A DNA stretch of 12,863 nt, from NCBI GenBank assembly GCA_002292945.1, contig DBCG01000020.1, forward strand, positions 159 through 13,021. Direction: 5' to 3'. The position numbers were made by a program, and so were the translations under genes. Shown here one piece after another: positions 1-6,834 of the stretch (position 1 is the first letter of the stretch; every line of letters begins with the position of its first letter). The notes under the pieces are model-generated. The model ran no database searches and had not been told where the DNA came from. It saw only the letters and a program-made list of their open reading frames with translations. Origin of the DNA: Proteobacteria bacterium UBA964. Lineage in GTDB: Bacteria; Pseudomonadota; Gammaproteobacteria; Steroidobacterales; Steroidobacteraceae.

Positions 1-1538
1 TCCTTGATGTCGCAGGCCTTGCAGTGCACGCAGTTCGAGGCATTGATCTGCAGACGCTTGCCGCCGGCGCCATCGTCCACCATCTCGTAGACATTGGCCG
101 GGCAGAAGTTCTGACAGGGATTGCCGTACTCGGTGGCGCACTTCGTCGCGCAGATCGAGGTGTCGCGCACCTTCAGGTGCACCGGTTGGTTCTCGTCGTG
201 GGAGTTGTTGGCGAAGAACACGGCGGCGACGCGGTCGCGCGGCGGCAGGGTGCGATCGCTCCAGCCGCGGTCGGGCGATTCGAAGGAATCGAGGCGTTGC
301 GTCTCGGCATAGGCCGCCTTGTTGCGCAGCGTCCAGGGCGTGCGACCGCCGAGCAGCGTCTCGAGACCGGCATTGGCGAGCGCGAACCACAGACCGCGCT
401 TGAAGCCCGGCTTGATGTTGCGCACCTTGCGCAGTTCCTGCCCGCCCTCGGAGGCGCGCCAACGGGCATCGAAGCCCGCGGGCGAACCATGCTCTGCGAG
501 GTGCTCTGCAGCGAGCATGCCGCAGCGGATGGCTTGGTGGATGCCCTTGATCTTGGCCACGTTGAGCGTGCCGGCCGCATCGCCCACCAGCATCGCGCCC
601 GGCATCTCCATCTTGGGCAGCGACTGCCAACCGCCCGCAGCGATGGTGCGGGCGCCCGAGGCGAGGATCTCACCGCCCTCGAGCAACGGTTTGATGCTCG
701 GATGGTGCTTGAACTGCTGGAAGGCCTCGAAGGGCTTCAGGCGCGGATCGCGGTAGTCGAGGCCGACCACATAGCCGACATACACGCGGTCCTTGTCGAG
801 GTGGTAGAGGAAGCTGCCGCCATAGGTGCCGGAGTCGAGCGGCCAGCCGATGCTGTGCTGGATGAGACCCGGTTCGACACGGCCAGGCGGCAGCTGCCAC
901 AATTCTTTGAACCCGAGGCCGTAGGTCTGCGGGTCGCAGTCCGCGTCGAGCGCGTATCGCTTGATGAGCTGTTTGCTGATGCTGCCGCGACAGCCTTCGG
1001 CCAGCACCGTGATGCGGGCGCGTATCTCGGGGCCCGGCGCGAAGTTGGGGCCGGGTTCGCCCGATCGCTCGATGCCCACATCACCGATCTGCACGCCGGC
1101 GACCGAACCGTCGTCGTTGAAGAGCGGCTGCGCGGCCGCGAAACCCGGGAAGACATCCACGCCGAGCGCCTCGGCGCGCGCCGCGAGCAGCGGCGTCAGG
1201 AGCCCCAACGAGACGATGAAGTTCCCGTCGTTGTGCTGCTGCGGCGGCACCGGCATGCGTATGCGTCCCGTCCGCGTGAGCAGCGCGAACTCGTCGCGCT
1301 TGGCAGGGATGCAGACGCCGGGTGGCGCATCGCGCCAACCGGGCAGCAGTGCGTCGAGCGGACCCGGTTCCAGCACCGCACCCGACAGCGCCTGCGCACC
1401 GATGGCCGACGCCTTCTCGAGCACACAGATGTTGAGCTCGGGTTTCATCTCTTTGAGCTTGATGGCGCAGGCCAAGCCGCCGGGGCCGCCCCCGACCACC
1501 AGCACGTCGTACTCCATCGTGTCGCGTTCGATGTCCAT
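1..1538 (-). CDS. Electron transfer flavoprotein-ubiquinone oxidoreductase (ETF-QO), C-terminus cut by window edge
   Basis: This enzyme takes electrons from reduced electron transfer flavoprotein and passes them to ubiquinone at the inner membrane, linking acyl-CoA dehydrogenases to respiration. The reading frame gives 512 complete codons before the left edge. An FAD-binding VGGGPGG loop lies at residues 15-21. Near the end, C479 (in CPANVYE) and C503, C506 and C509 (in NCVHCKACD) match the four [4Fe-4S] ligands known in the family. About 25-30 C-terminal residues should lie outside the window. The start at 1538 was chosen because GGAG sits 7 bases upstream and the N-terminus (MDIERDTMEYDV) fits family members; the ATG of residue 8 is a weaker alternative. 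It starts 16 bp after the dehydrogenase gene stops, so it is probably the third gene of one operon. The flavoprotein subunits EtfA and EtfB are not in the window. Confidence 0.95.
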   Translation of the reverse strand, partial: MDIERDTMEYDVLVVGGGPGGLACAIKLKEMKPELNICVLEKASAIGAQALSGAVLEPGPLDALLPGWRDAPPGVCIPAKRDEFALLTRTGRIRMPVPPQQHNDGNFIVSLGLLTPLLAARAEALGVDVFPGFAAAQPLFNDDGSVAGVQIGDVGIERSGEPGPNFAPGPEIRARITVLAEGCRGSISKQLIKRYALDADCDPQTYGLGFKELWQLPPGRVEPGLIQHSIGWPLDSGTYGGSFLYHLDKDRVYVGYVVGLDYRDPRLKPFEAFQQFKHHPSIKPLLEGGEILASGARTIAAGGWQSLPKMEMPGAMLVGDAAGTLNVAKIKGIHQAIRCGMLAAEHLAEHGSPAGFDARWRASEGGQELRKVRNIKPGFKRGLWFALANAGLETLLGGRTPWTLRNKAAYAETQRLDSFESPDRGWSDRTLPPRDRVAAVFFANNSHDENQPVHLKVRDTSICATKCATEYGNPCQNFCPANVYEMVDDGAGGKRLQINASNCVHCKACDIK

Positions 1539-1554
1539 CAGTCGGCTCCGTCGT

Positions 1555-2322
1555 TCACTTCGGCTGCATGCGGATGGCGCCGTCCAAGCGGATGGTCTCA
1601 CCGTTCAGCATGGCGATCGAGTAGATGGACTCGACCATCTGCGCATACTCCTCGGGACGTCCGAGGCGCGAGGGGAAGGGGACCTGAGCGCCGAGCGAGG
1701 CTTGGATGTCCGGCGGCAGTCCGCCGACCATCGGCGTGTGGAAGATGCCCGGTGCGATCGACATCACGCGTACGCCGAACGAGGCGAATTCCCGGGCGAG
1801 CGGCAGGGTCATGCCGGCGAGACCGGCCTTGGTGGCCGAGTAGGCGGCTTGGCCGATCTGACCCTCGAAGGCGGCGACCGAGGAGGTGTGGATGATGACG
1901 CCACGCTCGCCGTCGGCGTTGGGCGTGTTGCGCTGCATGATCGCTGCGGCGGCCTTGTCGCAGAGGAAAGTGCCGACGAGATTGATCTGCACCACGCGAG
2001 CGAAGAACTCGCCGGCCATGGGTCCGTTGCGGCCGAGCACGCGGGCGGCACCGATGACGCCTGCGCAGTTCACGAGCAGGTCGATGCCGCCCATCGCTGC
2101 GGCCGCCGCATCCATCGCCGCATTGACGTCAGCCTCGGAGCTGACATCGCAGCGCAGGAAACGCGCCTTCGCGCCGATCTCTGCCGCCGCGGTTTGTCCG
2201 GGGCCTTCCTGGATGTCGAGCAGCGCGACCTGACCGCCGCGGGCTGCGATGTGCTTGGCCACGGCGTTGCCGAGACCCGATGCGCCACCGGTGACGACGG
2301 CGCGGGCTTGTGTGATGTCCAT
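1555..2322 (-). CDS. Short-chain dehydrogenase, HSD17B10-like 3-hydroxyacyl-CoA dehydrogenase (type II)
   Basis: A 255-residue classical short-chain dehydrogenase. The NAD-binding TGGASGLG loop is at residues 11-18, D36 ends the second beta strand (NAD preference), and an NCAG variant of the NNAG motif is at 85-88. The catalytic set is S147 or S148, Y161 and K165 (YSATK). The C-terminal part (FPSRLG, then LDGAIRMQP at the end) is the signature of HSD10, which oxidises 3-hydroxy-2-methylbutyryl-CoA and other short 3-hydroxyacyl-CoAs. The frame is open further upstream, but ATG at 2322 puts the Rossmann strand at the expected distance and has GGAG about 12 bases before it. It lies between thiolase (61 bp) and ETF-QO (16 bp) genes, which supports a role in acyl-CoA oxidation, with isoleucine breakdown the best guess. 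The exact substrate is inferred. Confidence 0.93.
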   Translation of the reverse strand: MDITQARAVVTGGASGLGNAVAKHIAARGGQVALLDIQEGPGQTAAAEIGAKARFLRCDVSSEADVNAAMDAAAAAMGGIDLLVNCAGVIGAARVLGRNGPMAGEFFARVVQINLVGTFLCDKAAAAIMQRNTPNADGERGVIIHTSSVAAFEGQIGQAAYSATKAGLAGMTLPLAREFASFGVRVMSIAPGIFHTPMVGGLPPDIQASLGAQVPFPSRLGRPEEYAQMVESIYSIAMLNGETIRLDGAIRMQPK

Positions 2323-2383
2323 GTTCAGGGATTCTCCGAGGGTCTTTGGGAGTCGTGTCGAGGGGATCGTCGGGCGCGTTGGC

Positions 2384-3562
2384 TCAAACCCGCTCGATCG
2401 CGATCGCGGTGGCCTCGCCGCCGCCGATGCAGAGCGCCGCGACGCCGCGACGCAGTCCATGCCGGAGGAGGGAGTGGGCGAGCGTCGCGACGATGCGGGC
2501 GCCGGTCGCGCCGACCGGATGGCCGAGGGCGCAGGCACCGCCGTTGATGTTGAGCTTGTCGGCGGGGATGCCGATGTCGCGTGCAGCGGCCATCGCGACC
2601 GCTGCGAAGGCCTCGTTGACCTCGAAAAGATCGACGTCATCCGCGGACCAACCCGCGCGCGCGAGGGTGCTGCGGATCGCGCCCACCGGGGCCGTGGTGA
2701 ACCACTCCGGTTCCTGCGCGTGGCTGGTGTAGGCGATGATGCGGGCGAGCGGCGTCAGGCCGCGCGCGGCCGCTGCGGATTCGCTCATCAGCACGAGCGC
2801 GGCCGCGCCGTCGGAGATGGACGAGGAGCTTGCGGCGGTGACGGTGCCGTCCTTGCGGAACGCCGGCTTCAACTGCGGGATCTTGGCGAGGTCGCAGGTG
2901 AAGGGCGTCTCGTCGCGCTCGATGCGCGTCTCGCCCTTGCGTCCCTTGACCGTCACCGGGGTGATCTCCGCGGCGAACGCGCCGTTCTCGACCGCTGCCA
3001 ACGCGCGGCGGACGGACTCGGCAGCGAACGCGTCCTGGGCCTCGCGTGTGAACGCATAGCGGTCGGCGGTGTTCTCGGCGAAACAACCCATCAGTTGGCC
3101 GTCCCACGGGCTCTGCAGTCCGTCGTAGAACATGTGATCGAGGATCTCGCCATGCCCCATCCGATAGCCGCCACGCGCCTTGAGCAGCAGGTAGGGCGCA
3201 TTGGTCATGGACTCGAGGCCGCCAGCGACCACGATCCCGGCGTCACCGGTGCGGATCTGGTCTGCCGCCATCATGACGGCCTTCAATCCGGAGCCGCACA
3301 TCTTGTTGACGGTGGTGGCGGGCGTGCCGACCGGGATGCCCGCCCCGATCGCAGCCTGCCGAGCCGGCGCCTGTCCGACCCCTGCCGGCAACACGCAGCC
3401 CATGATCACTTCCTCGACCTCGGCGGGTGCGAGTCCGGCGGCTTCCAAGGCGCCACGGATGGCCGCTGCGCCGAGTTGGGGCGCGGTCGCTCCGGAGAGC
3501 ACGCCTTGGAAAGCACCGATGGGAGTGCGGCGCGCAGCCACGATCACGACAGAAATCGACAT
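2384..3562 (-). CDS. Acetyl-CoA acetyltransferase (short-chain thiolase)
   Basis: Thiolase of 392 residues that cleaves or forms acetoacetyl-CoA-type 3-ketoacyl-CoA. The nucleophile C89 lies in NKMCGSG, H348 in GHPVGATG, and the acid/base C378 in LCIGGGEA. Length and numbering are those of the well-known Zoogloea ramigera biosynthetic thiolase (Cys89, His348, Cys378). ATG at 3562 has a GAGG about 9 bases upstream. It is the first gene of a probable operon with the HSD10-like dehydrogenase and ETF-QO. In that setting cleavage of 2-methylacetoacetyl-CoA or acetoacetyl-CoA is more likely than polyhydroxybutyrate synthesis, since no phaB or phaC gene is next to it. Family assignment is secure; the physiological direction is inferred. 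Confidence 0.95.
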   Translation of the reverse strand: MSISVVIVAARRTPIGAFQGVLSGATAPQLGAAAIRGALEAAGLAPAEVEEVIMGCVLPAGVGQAPARQAAIGAGIPVGTPATTVNKMCGSGLKAVMMAADQIRTGDAGIVVAGGLESMTNAPYLLLKARGGYRMGHGEILDHMFYDGLQSPWDGQLMGCFAENTADRYAFTREAQDAFAAESVRRALAAVENGAFAAEITPVTVKGRKGETRIERDETPFTCDLAKIPQLKPAFRKDGTVTAASSSSISDGAAALVLMSESAAAARGLTPLARIIAYTSHAQEPEWFTTAPVGAIRSTLARAGWSADDVDLFEVNEAFAAVAMAAARDIGIPADKLNINGGACALGHPVGATGARIVATLAHSLLRHGLRRGVAALCIGGGEATAIAIERV

Positions 3563-3625
3563 CCGCTATACCTCGCCGGGGAAAGAAGGGCCGGGGGAGA
3601 GGGAGGAAGTGTAGCCAACGAGTCG

Positions 3626-3655
3626 CCGAGGCGCACCTGTCACGATGCGCCTCGG
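3626..3655 (-). terminator. Inverted repeat between acyltransferase and thiolase genes, possible terminator
   Basis: A perfect 10-bp inverted repeat (ccgaggcgca and its complement) has a 10-base loop and begins 15 bases past the acyltransferase stop codon on the minus strand. The stem is very GC-rich. It is not followed by a T tract on either strand, so it is not a textbook intrinsic terminator. It may be a transcript-end stabiliser, a Rho-assisted terminator, or a protein site ahead of the thiolase operon. Confidence 0.4.
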
Positions 3656-3670
3656 TAGGACGACCGCCCG

Positions 3671-4477
3671 TCAGTTCGATGCGTGGTGGACGCTGCGGGC
3701 GAGCGCGTCAGGTTCGTCGAGCTTGGAGAGGATCGCGGCACGGGCCGCATCGCGCAGCGCAGCCGCTGCCCGTTCGGGTGGCAGATCCGGGTCGATTTGT
3801 ATCGGTGCCAGGATCTCGAACTCGACCGGGCCGGGACGCGGAAAGAACCGCGGGCTCGGCAGGATGTGGCGGGTCCCGCGGATCACGCAGGGCACCACAG
3901 GACAGCGTGCTGCGACCGCGCTCGAGAACGCGCCGAGGTGGAACTTCAGCAGGCCGGGCTCGCTCACGAAGGTGCCTTCGGGAAAAAAGAGCAGCGGCTG
4001 CCCGTTGGAGGCGCTGCGCAGGACTCGGCGCGCATCGAGCCCGCCCTTGTGGCGGTTGAAGCGCTCCACGAAGTGCGTGCCGATCCGCTCGAGCAAGAGA
4101 CCGGCGAGCGGTACATCCGCCATCTCGCGCTTGACCACATACGCGAAACGCTCAGGCAACACCGCCTTCACCACGATCGCATCGATGTAACTGGCGTGGT
4201 TGGCGACGACCATGCATTGCCCGGCAGGCAAGCGGTCCGCGCCCGTGACGGTGAGCGGGATGCCGCAGAGTCGCATGATGAGCCTTGCGGCGACGCCGGT
4301 GACATGGCGCCGCCGGTCCATCCCCGGCAGGATCAACAGCAGCAACAACGTGCTGATCGCCACCGCGAGGAACACCGACCAGACCACGGTCCCGTAGAGC
4401 ACGCGCAACATCCTTGCAGGGAAGGATTCGGCGTCGTCCGGGGCGACCGTATCGGGATCGGCGGAGGGACCCTCCAT
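3671..4477 (-). CDS. PlsC-family lysophospholipid acyltransferase
   Basis: A 268-residue member of the PlsC/LPLAT family, which transfers acyl chains to lysophosphatidic acid or related acceptors at the inner membrane. Residues 26-51 form one hydrophobic membrane segment. The catalytic NHxxxxD motif is at 93-99 (H94, D99), and FPEGT is at 165-169, the motif that binds the acceptor phosphate. A VPCVIRGT block at 195-202 matches the fourth family block. The frame is open up to 4606, but that stretch would overlap the divergent xerD upstream region; ATG at 4477 has AGGAG 12 bases upstream and is preferred. It is separated by 108 bp from the thiolase gene, with an inverted repeat between. It may be 1-acylglycerol-3-phosphate acyltransferase or act on another lipid such as an ornithine lipid; the acceptor cannot be told from sequence. 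Confidence 0.88.
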   Translation of the reverse strand: MEGPSADPDTVAPDDAESFPARMLRVLYGTVVWSVFLAVAISTLLLLLILPGMDRRRHVTGVAARLIMRLCGIPLTVTGADRLPAGQCMVVANHASYIDAIVVKAVLPERFAYVVKREMADVPLAGLLLERIGTHFVERFNRHKGGLDARRVLRSASNGQPLLFFPEGTFVSEPGLLKFHLGAFSSAVAARCPVVPCVIRGTRHILPSPRFFPRPGPVEFEILAPIQIDPDLPPERAAAALRDAARAAILSKLDEPDALARSVHHASN

Positions 4478-4546
4478 GTCTGCTTTCGGCTCCTGCGTGA
4501 GGCCCGTGTGATGACGGCGCGTTATGCTTGGTGGACGCGGCAGGAA

Positions 4547-4552
4547 AGTCAA
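4547..4552 (-). promoter_or_regulatory. Possible -35 element for the acyltransferase gene
   Basis: On the minus strand, TTGACT (5 of 6 to the sigma-70 -35 consensus) lies about 70 bases before the acyltransferase start. The nearest -10-like hexamer, CATAAC, follows at 20 bp, which is too far for a standard promoter. This is only a weak candidate in the 143-bp gap between the divergent acyltransferase and xerD genes. Confidence 0.2.
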
Positions 4553-4603
4553 CGATAGCCTGCGATTGTGAAGGCCATCACGGCTTGGCATCGCCGCGGT
4601 GGG

Positions 4604-4609
4604 CATACT
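4604..4609 (+). promoter_or_regulatory. Possible -10 element for xerD
   Basis: CATACT (4 of 6 to the -10 consensus) ends 11 bases before the xerD ATG. No Shine-Dalgarno sequence is visible between it and the start. A TTGGCA at 4585-4590 resembles a -35 but is only 13 bp away, too close for a normal promoter. If the -10 is real the leader would be only a few bases. Confidence 0.22.
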
Positions 4610-4620
4610 GTCCTCACGCC

Positions 4621-5523
4621 ATGAACGAATCCGTAACAGCGAACCCGGTGGTGCAGCGCTTCCTCGACGTGGTGTGGATGGAGCGCGGCTTGTCGGCCAA
4701 CACCTTGGCGGCCTATCGCGCCGACCTGCTTGCGCTCGGTCGCTGGTTGGAGTCGCGCGGCACTGCGTTGCCGGAGGCGACCCGGGTCGATCTGCTGGAG
4801 TTCGTCGCGGCTCGCGCCGAGCGCGGCGCCCGTCCGCGCTCGACGGCGCGCCAGCTGTCGTCCTTCCGTTGTTTTTTCCGGCAACAACTGCGCGACGGTG
4901 TGATCGACCTGGATCCGACGCTCGACATCTCGATGCCGCGCTCCGGGCGATCTTTGCCGAAATCCTTGACCGAAGCGGAGGTGGAGCGCTTGATCGGCGC
5001 TCCGCGTGCCGGAGAGCCGCTCGGGATCCGCGATCGGGCGATGCTGGAGGTGCTGTATGCGACCGGTCTGCGGGTCTCCGAGCTCGTCAGCCTCAAGCAC
5101 CAGCAGGTGAACCTCAACCAAGGGGTGGTGCGCATCTCCGGCAAGGGAAACCGTGAGCGTCTCGTGCCGCTCGGCGGCGAGGCGATCGGGCGGATCAATG
5201 AATTCATGGCCGGGCCACGCGACGAGATCCTCGGTCGGCAGACGACCGATTACCTGTTCCCGACGCGCCGGGGCGATCGCATGACGCGGCAGTCCTTCTG
5301 GCACATCATCAAGCGTTACGCGCGGCTCGCAAAGATTGAAAAGCCGCTCTCGCCGCACACCCTGCGGCATGCTTTCGCGACCCACTTGTTGAACCACGGG
5401 GCTGACTTGAGGGTCGTGCAGATGCTGCTCGGCCACAGCGACCTCTCCACCACGCAGATATACACCCATGTCGCCCGCGAACGCATGAAGGAACTGCACG
5501 ACCGCCACCATCCGCGCGGCTGA
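4621..5523 (+). CDS. xerD: Site-specific tyrosine recombinase XerD
   Basis: A 300-residue tyrosine recombinase that with XerC resolves chromosome dimers at dif, controlled by FtsK. The N-terminal SAM-like DNA-binding domain covers about residues 8-93. The catalytic domain carries all six active residues: R151 (ATGLRVSEL), K175 (GKGNRER), H246 and R249 (HTLRH), H272 (LLGH) and the nucleophile Y281 (QIYTH). The C-terminus (LHDRHHPRG) is the XerD-type tail, close to that of the E. coli protein, which separates it from XerC and phage integrases. The frame is open back to 4528, but ATG at 4621 gives the usual XerD length and N-terminus. It is followed 60 bp later by dsbC, the common gammaproteobacterial order xerD-dsbC. 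It is a housekeeping gene and not a sign of a mobile element. Confidence 0.96.
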   Translation: MNESVTANPVVQRFLDVVWMERGLSANTLAAYRADLLALGRWLESRGTALPEATRVDLLEFVAARAERGARPRSTARQLSSFRCFFRQQLRDGVIDLDPTLDISMPRSGRSLPKSLTEAEVERLIGAPRAGEPLGIRDRAMLEVLYATGLRVSELVSLKHQQVNLNQGVVRISGKGNRERLVPLGGEAIGRINEFMAGPRDEILGRQTTDYLFPTRRGDRMTRQSFWHIIKRYARLAKIEKPLSPHTLRHAFATHLLNHGADLRVVQMLLGHSDLSTTQIYTHVARERMKELHDRHHPRG

Positions 5524-5568
5524 TCGGGTCGTGTGATCGGGGTAGGCCGGCGTGCGCTGTCATCATGC

Positions 5569-5577
5569 TGCTAGAAT
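5569..5577 (+). promoter_or_regulatory. Extended -10 promoter element for dsbC
   Basis: TGC followed by TAGAAT gives an extended -10 (TGN plus 5 of 6 to consensus). No -35 match is seen at normal spacing, which an extended -10 can tolerate. Only 6 bases separate the hexamer from the dsbC ATG, so transcription would begin at or next to the start codon and give a leaderless mRNA. Confidence 0.4.
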
Positions 5578-5583
5578 CGAGTC

Positions 5584-6405
5584 ATGAGGAACCTGTATCG
5601 GTCCATCGTGATCACATCGGCGCTCATCTTTGCCGCATGGACGGCCATGCCGGCATCTTCGCAGGCCACTGCGTCGTCCCCGGACAAACGGCTCGCGACC
5701 AAACCGGATCCCCGCAGCGAACTGGCGCGACGCATGCCGGGCAGCAAGCCCGAAGATTTCCGCGCAACCCCGATCCCCGGTCTCTACGAGTATGCCCGCG
5801 GCGCGGACATCCTCTATCTCTCCGCCGATGGCCGGTTCGCCCTCGATGGCGATCTCTACGACCTCAGCAACGAGCAGAACATCAGCGACCGACGCCGTCG
5901 CGAGGCGAGGCTCTCGCTGCTCGGTAAAGTGCCCGAGGCGAACATGCTGGTGTTCGGGCCCCGCAACGCGCGCCACACCGTCACGGTCTTCACCGACATC
6001 GACTGCGGGTTCTGCCGCAAGCTGCATTCCGAGATGGCGCAGTACAACTCGCTCGGCATCCGGGTGCGTTATCTCTTCTATCCGCGCTCGGGTCCGGATA
6101 CCGAGTCCTGGAACAAGGCGGTTGCAGTCTGGTGTTCGTCCAACCGCAACGATGCTTTGACGCGGGCCAAGAACGGCGAGCCGCTGAAGGCGCCCAAGTG
6201 CGATGCGTCGGCGGTGATGCGCGATTACGAACTCGGCGACGCCTTTGCCGTGCAAGGCACTCCGGCCATCATCATGCCGAACGGCGACATGCTGCCGGGT
6301 TACCTGCCGCCGGCGATGTTGCTCAAACGCTTGGAACCGGCTGCGCCCCCCAAGCCGGGTGCGCCAGCTGCGTCGGGGACGCCCAACCGTCCGACGGGAC
6401 GCTGA
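5584..6405 (+). CDS. dsbC: Periplasmic thiol:disulfide isomerase DsbC
   Basis: A 273-residue DsbC that reshuffles wrong disulfides in periplasmic proteins and is kept reduced by DsbD. A signal peptide spans residues 1 to about 28 (basic start, hydrophobic ISALIFAAW-like core, small residues near 24-28). The dimerisation domain covers about 45-115, followed by the thioredoxin-like domain. The active CGFC is at C141-C144, and the cis-proline is P227 after T226. The structural pair C184 and C206 has the same 22-residue spacing as C141-C163 in E. coli DsbC. The tail after about residue 255 is rich in proline and alanine and probably disordered. It follows xerD by 60 bp, but an extended -10 lies just before its ATG and no Shine-Dalgarno is visible. 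It converges on fdxA with 24 bp between the stops. Confidence 0.95.
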   Translation: MRNLYRSIVITSALIFAAWTAMPASSQATASSPDKRLATKPDPRSELARRMPGSKPEDFRATPIPGLYEYARGADILYLSADGRFALDGDLYDLSNEQNISDRRRREARLSLLGKVPEANMLVFGPRNARHTVTVFTDIDCGFCRKLHSEMAQYNSLGIRVRYLFYPRSGPDTESWNKAVAVWCSSNRNDALTRAKNGEPLKAPKCDASAVMRDYELGDAFAVQGTPAIIMPNGDMLPGYLPPAMLLKRLEPAAPPKPGAPAASGTPNRPTGR

Positions 6406-6411
6406 TCGGTA

Positions 6412-6435
6412 CGCTGGCGCCGCGCGGCGTCAGCG
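6412..6435. terminator. GC-rich hairpin between convergent dsbC and fdxA
   Basis: Arms at 6412-6421 and 6426-6435 pair over 10 bp with one G-U pair and a GCGC loop. It starts 7 bases after the dsbC stop and overlaps the end of fdxA. No T tract follows on either strand. A shared two-way transcription end is plausible, but proof from sequence is lacking. Confidence 0.35.
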
Positions 6436-6753
6436 CTCGAGCAGCTTGAGCTTGTCAGGCTTGCCTTCCCAGGCCTTGGCATCGGAGGGCGCGTCGCCCT
6501 TTTCCGTGATCACCGGCCATTTGCGGGAGAGCTCGGCGTTCAACGCCTTGAAGGATTCCTGGCCATCCGGCACTTCGTCCTCGGAATAGATCGCCTCAAC
6601 CGGGCACTCCGGCTCACAGAGGGTGCAGTCGATGCACTCGTCCGGATCGATCACCAGGAAATTCGGCCCCTCGTGGAAGCAGTCCACGGGGCAGACCTCC
6701 ACGCAGTCCATGTACTTGCACTTGATGCAGTTCTCGGTGACGACGAAAGTCAT
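6430..6753 (-). CDS. fdxA: Seven-iron ferredoxin FdxA ([3Fe-4S][4Fe-4S])
   Basis: A 107-residue ferredoxin very like Azotobacter vinelandii ferredoxin I, a small cytoplasmic electron carrier. By that alignment C9, C17 and C50 hold the [3Fe-4S] cluster, and C21, C40, C43 and C46 hold the [4Fe-4S] cluster, while C12 and C25 are free cysteines. The C-terminal extension ends in LER as in the gammaproteobacterial family. ATG at 6753 has AGGA 4 bases upstream and AAGGG a little further out. A reasonable sigma-70 promoter precedes it, so it is probably its own unit even though the Nudix gene lies upstream on the same strand. Its redox partner cannot be read from the context. Confidence 0.96.
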   Translation of the reverse strand: MTFVVTENCIKCKYMDCVEVCPVDCFHEGPNFLVIDPDECIDCTLCEPECPVEAIYSEDEVPDGQESFKALNAELSRKWPVITEKGDAPSDAKAWEGKPDKLKLLER

Positions 6754-6784
6754 GATCCTGTCCCTTGCCGACGATGCCGCGAAC

Positions 6785-6812
6785 TCTATAACGCCGCCGC
6801 CCTCCGCGCCAA
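6785..6812 (-). promoter_or_regulatory. fdxA: Sigma-70-like promoter for fdxA
   Basis: Reading the minus strand, TTGGCG (4 of 6) at 6812-6807 and TATAGA (4 of 6) at 6790-6785 are separated by 16 bp. The expected start near 6778 would leave a leader of about 25 bases holding the Shine-Dalgarno. It fills most of the 81-bp gap between the Nudix stop and fdxA. Confidence 0.42.
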
Positions 6813-6834
6813 CCGTCAGCGATCAAGTCGCCGG

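Noticed and set aside
24..1895. Long plus-strand open frame opposite ETF-QO and the dehydrogenase (623 codons)
   Set aside because: Composition is that of an antisense shadow in GC-rich DNA, and the minus strand encodes clear ETF-QO and short-chain dehydrogenase proteins.
4585..4609. TTGGCA and CATACT as a full sigma-70 promoter for xerD
   Set aside because: The spacer is only 13 bp, so the pair is not a credible promoter; only the -10 is listed, at low confidence.
4621..5523. The tyrosine recombinase as a mark of an integrated element, with tRNA-Leu as attachment site
   Set aside because: It has XerD length, XerD C-terminal tail and the usual dsbC neighbour. It is about 2 kb from the tRNA, and no phage genes or repeated tRNA end are seen.
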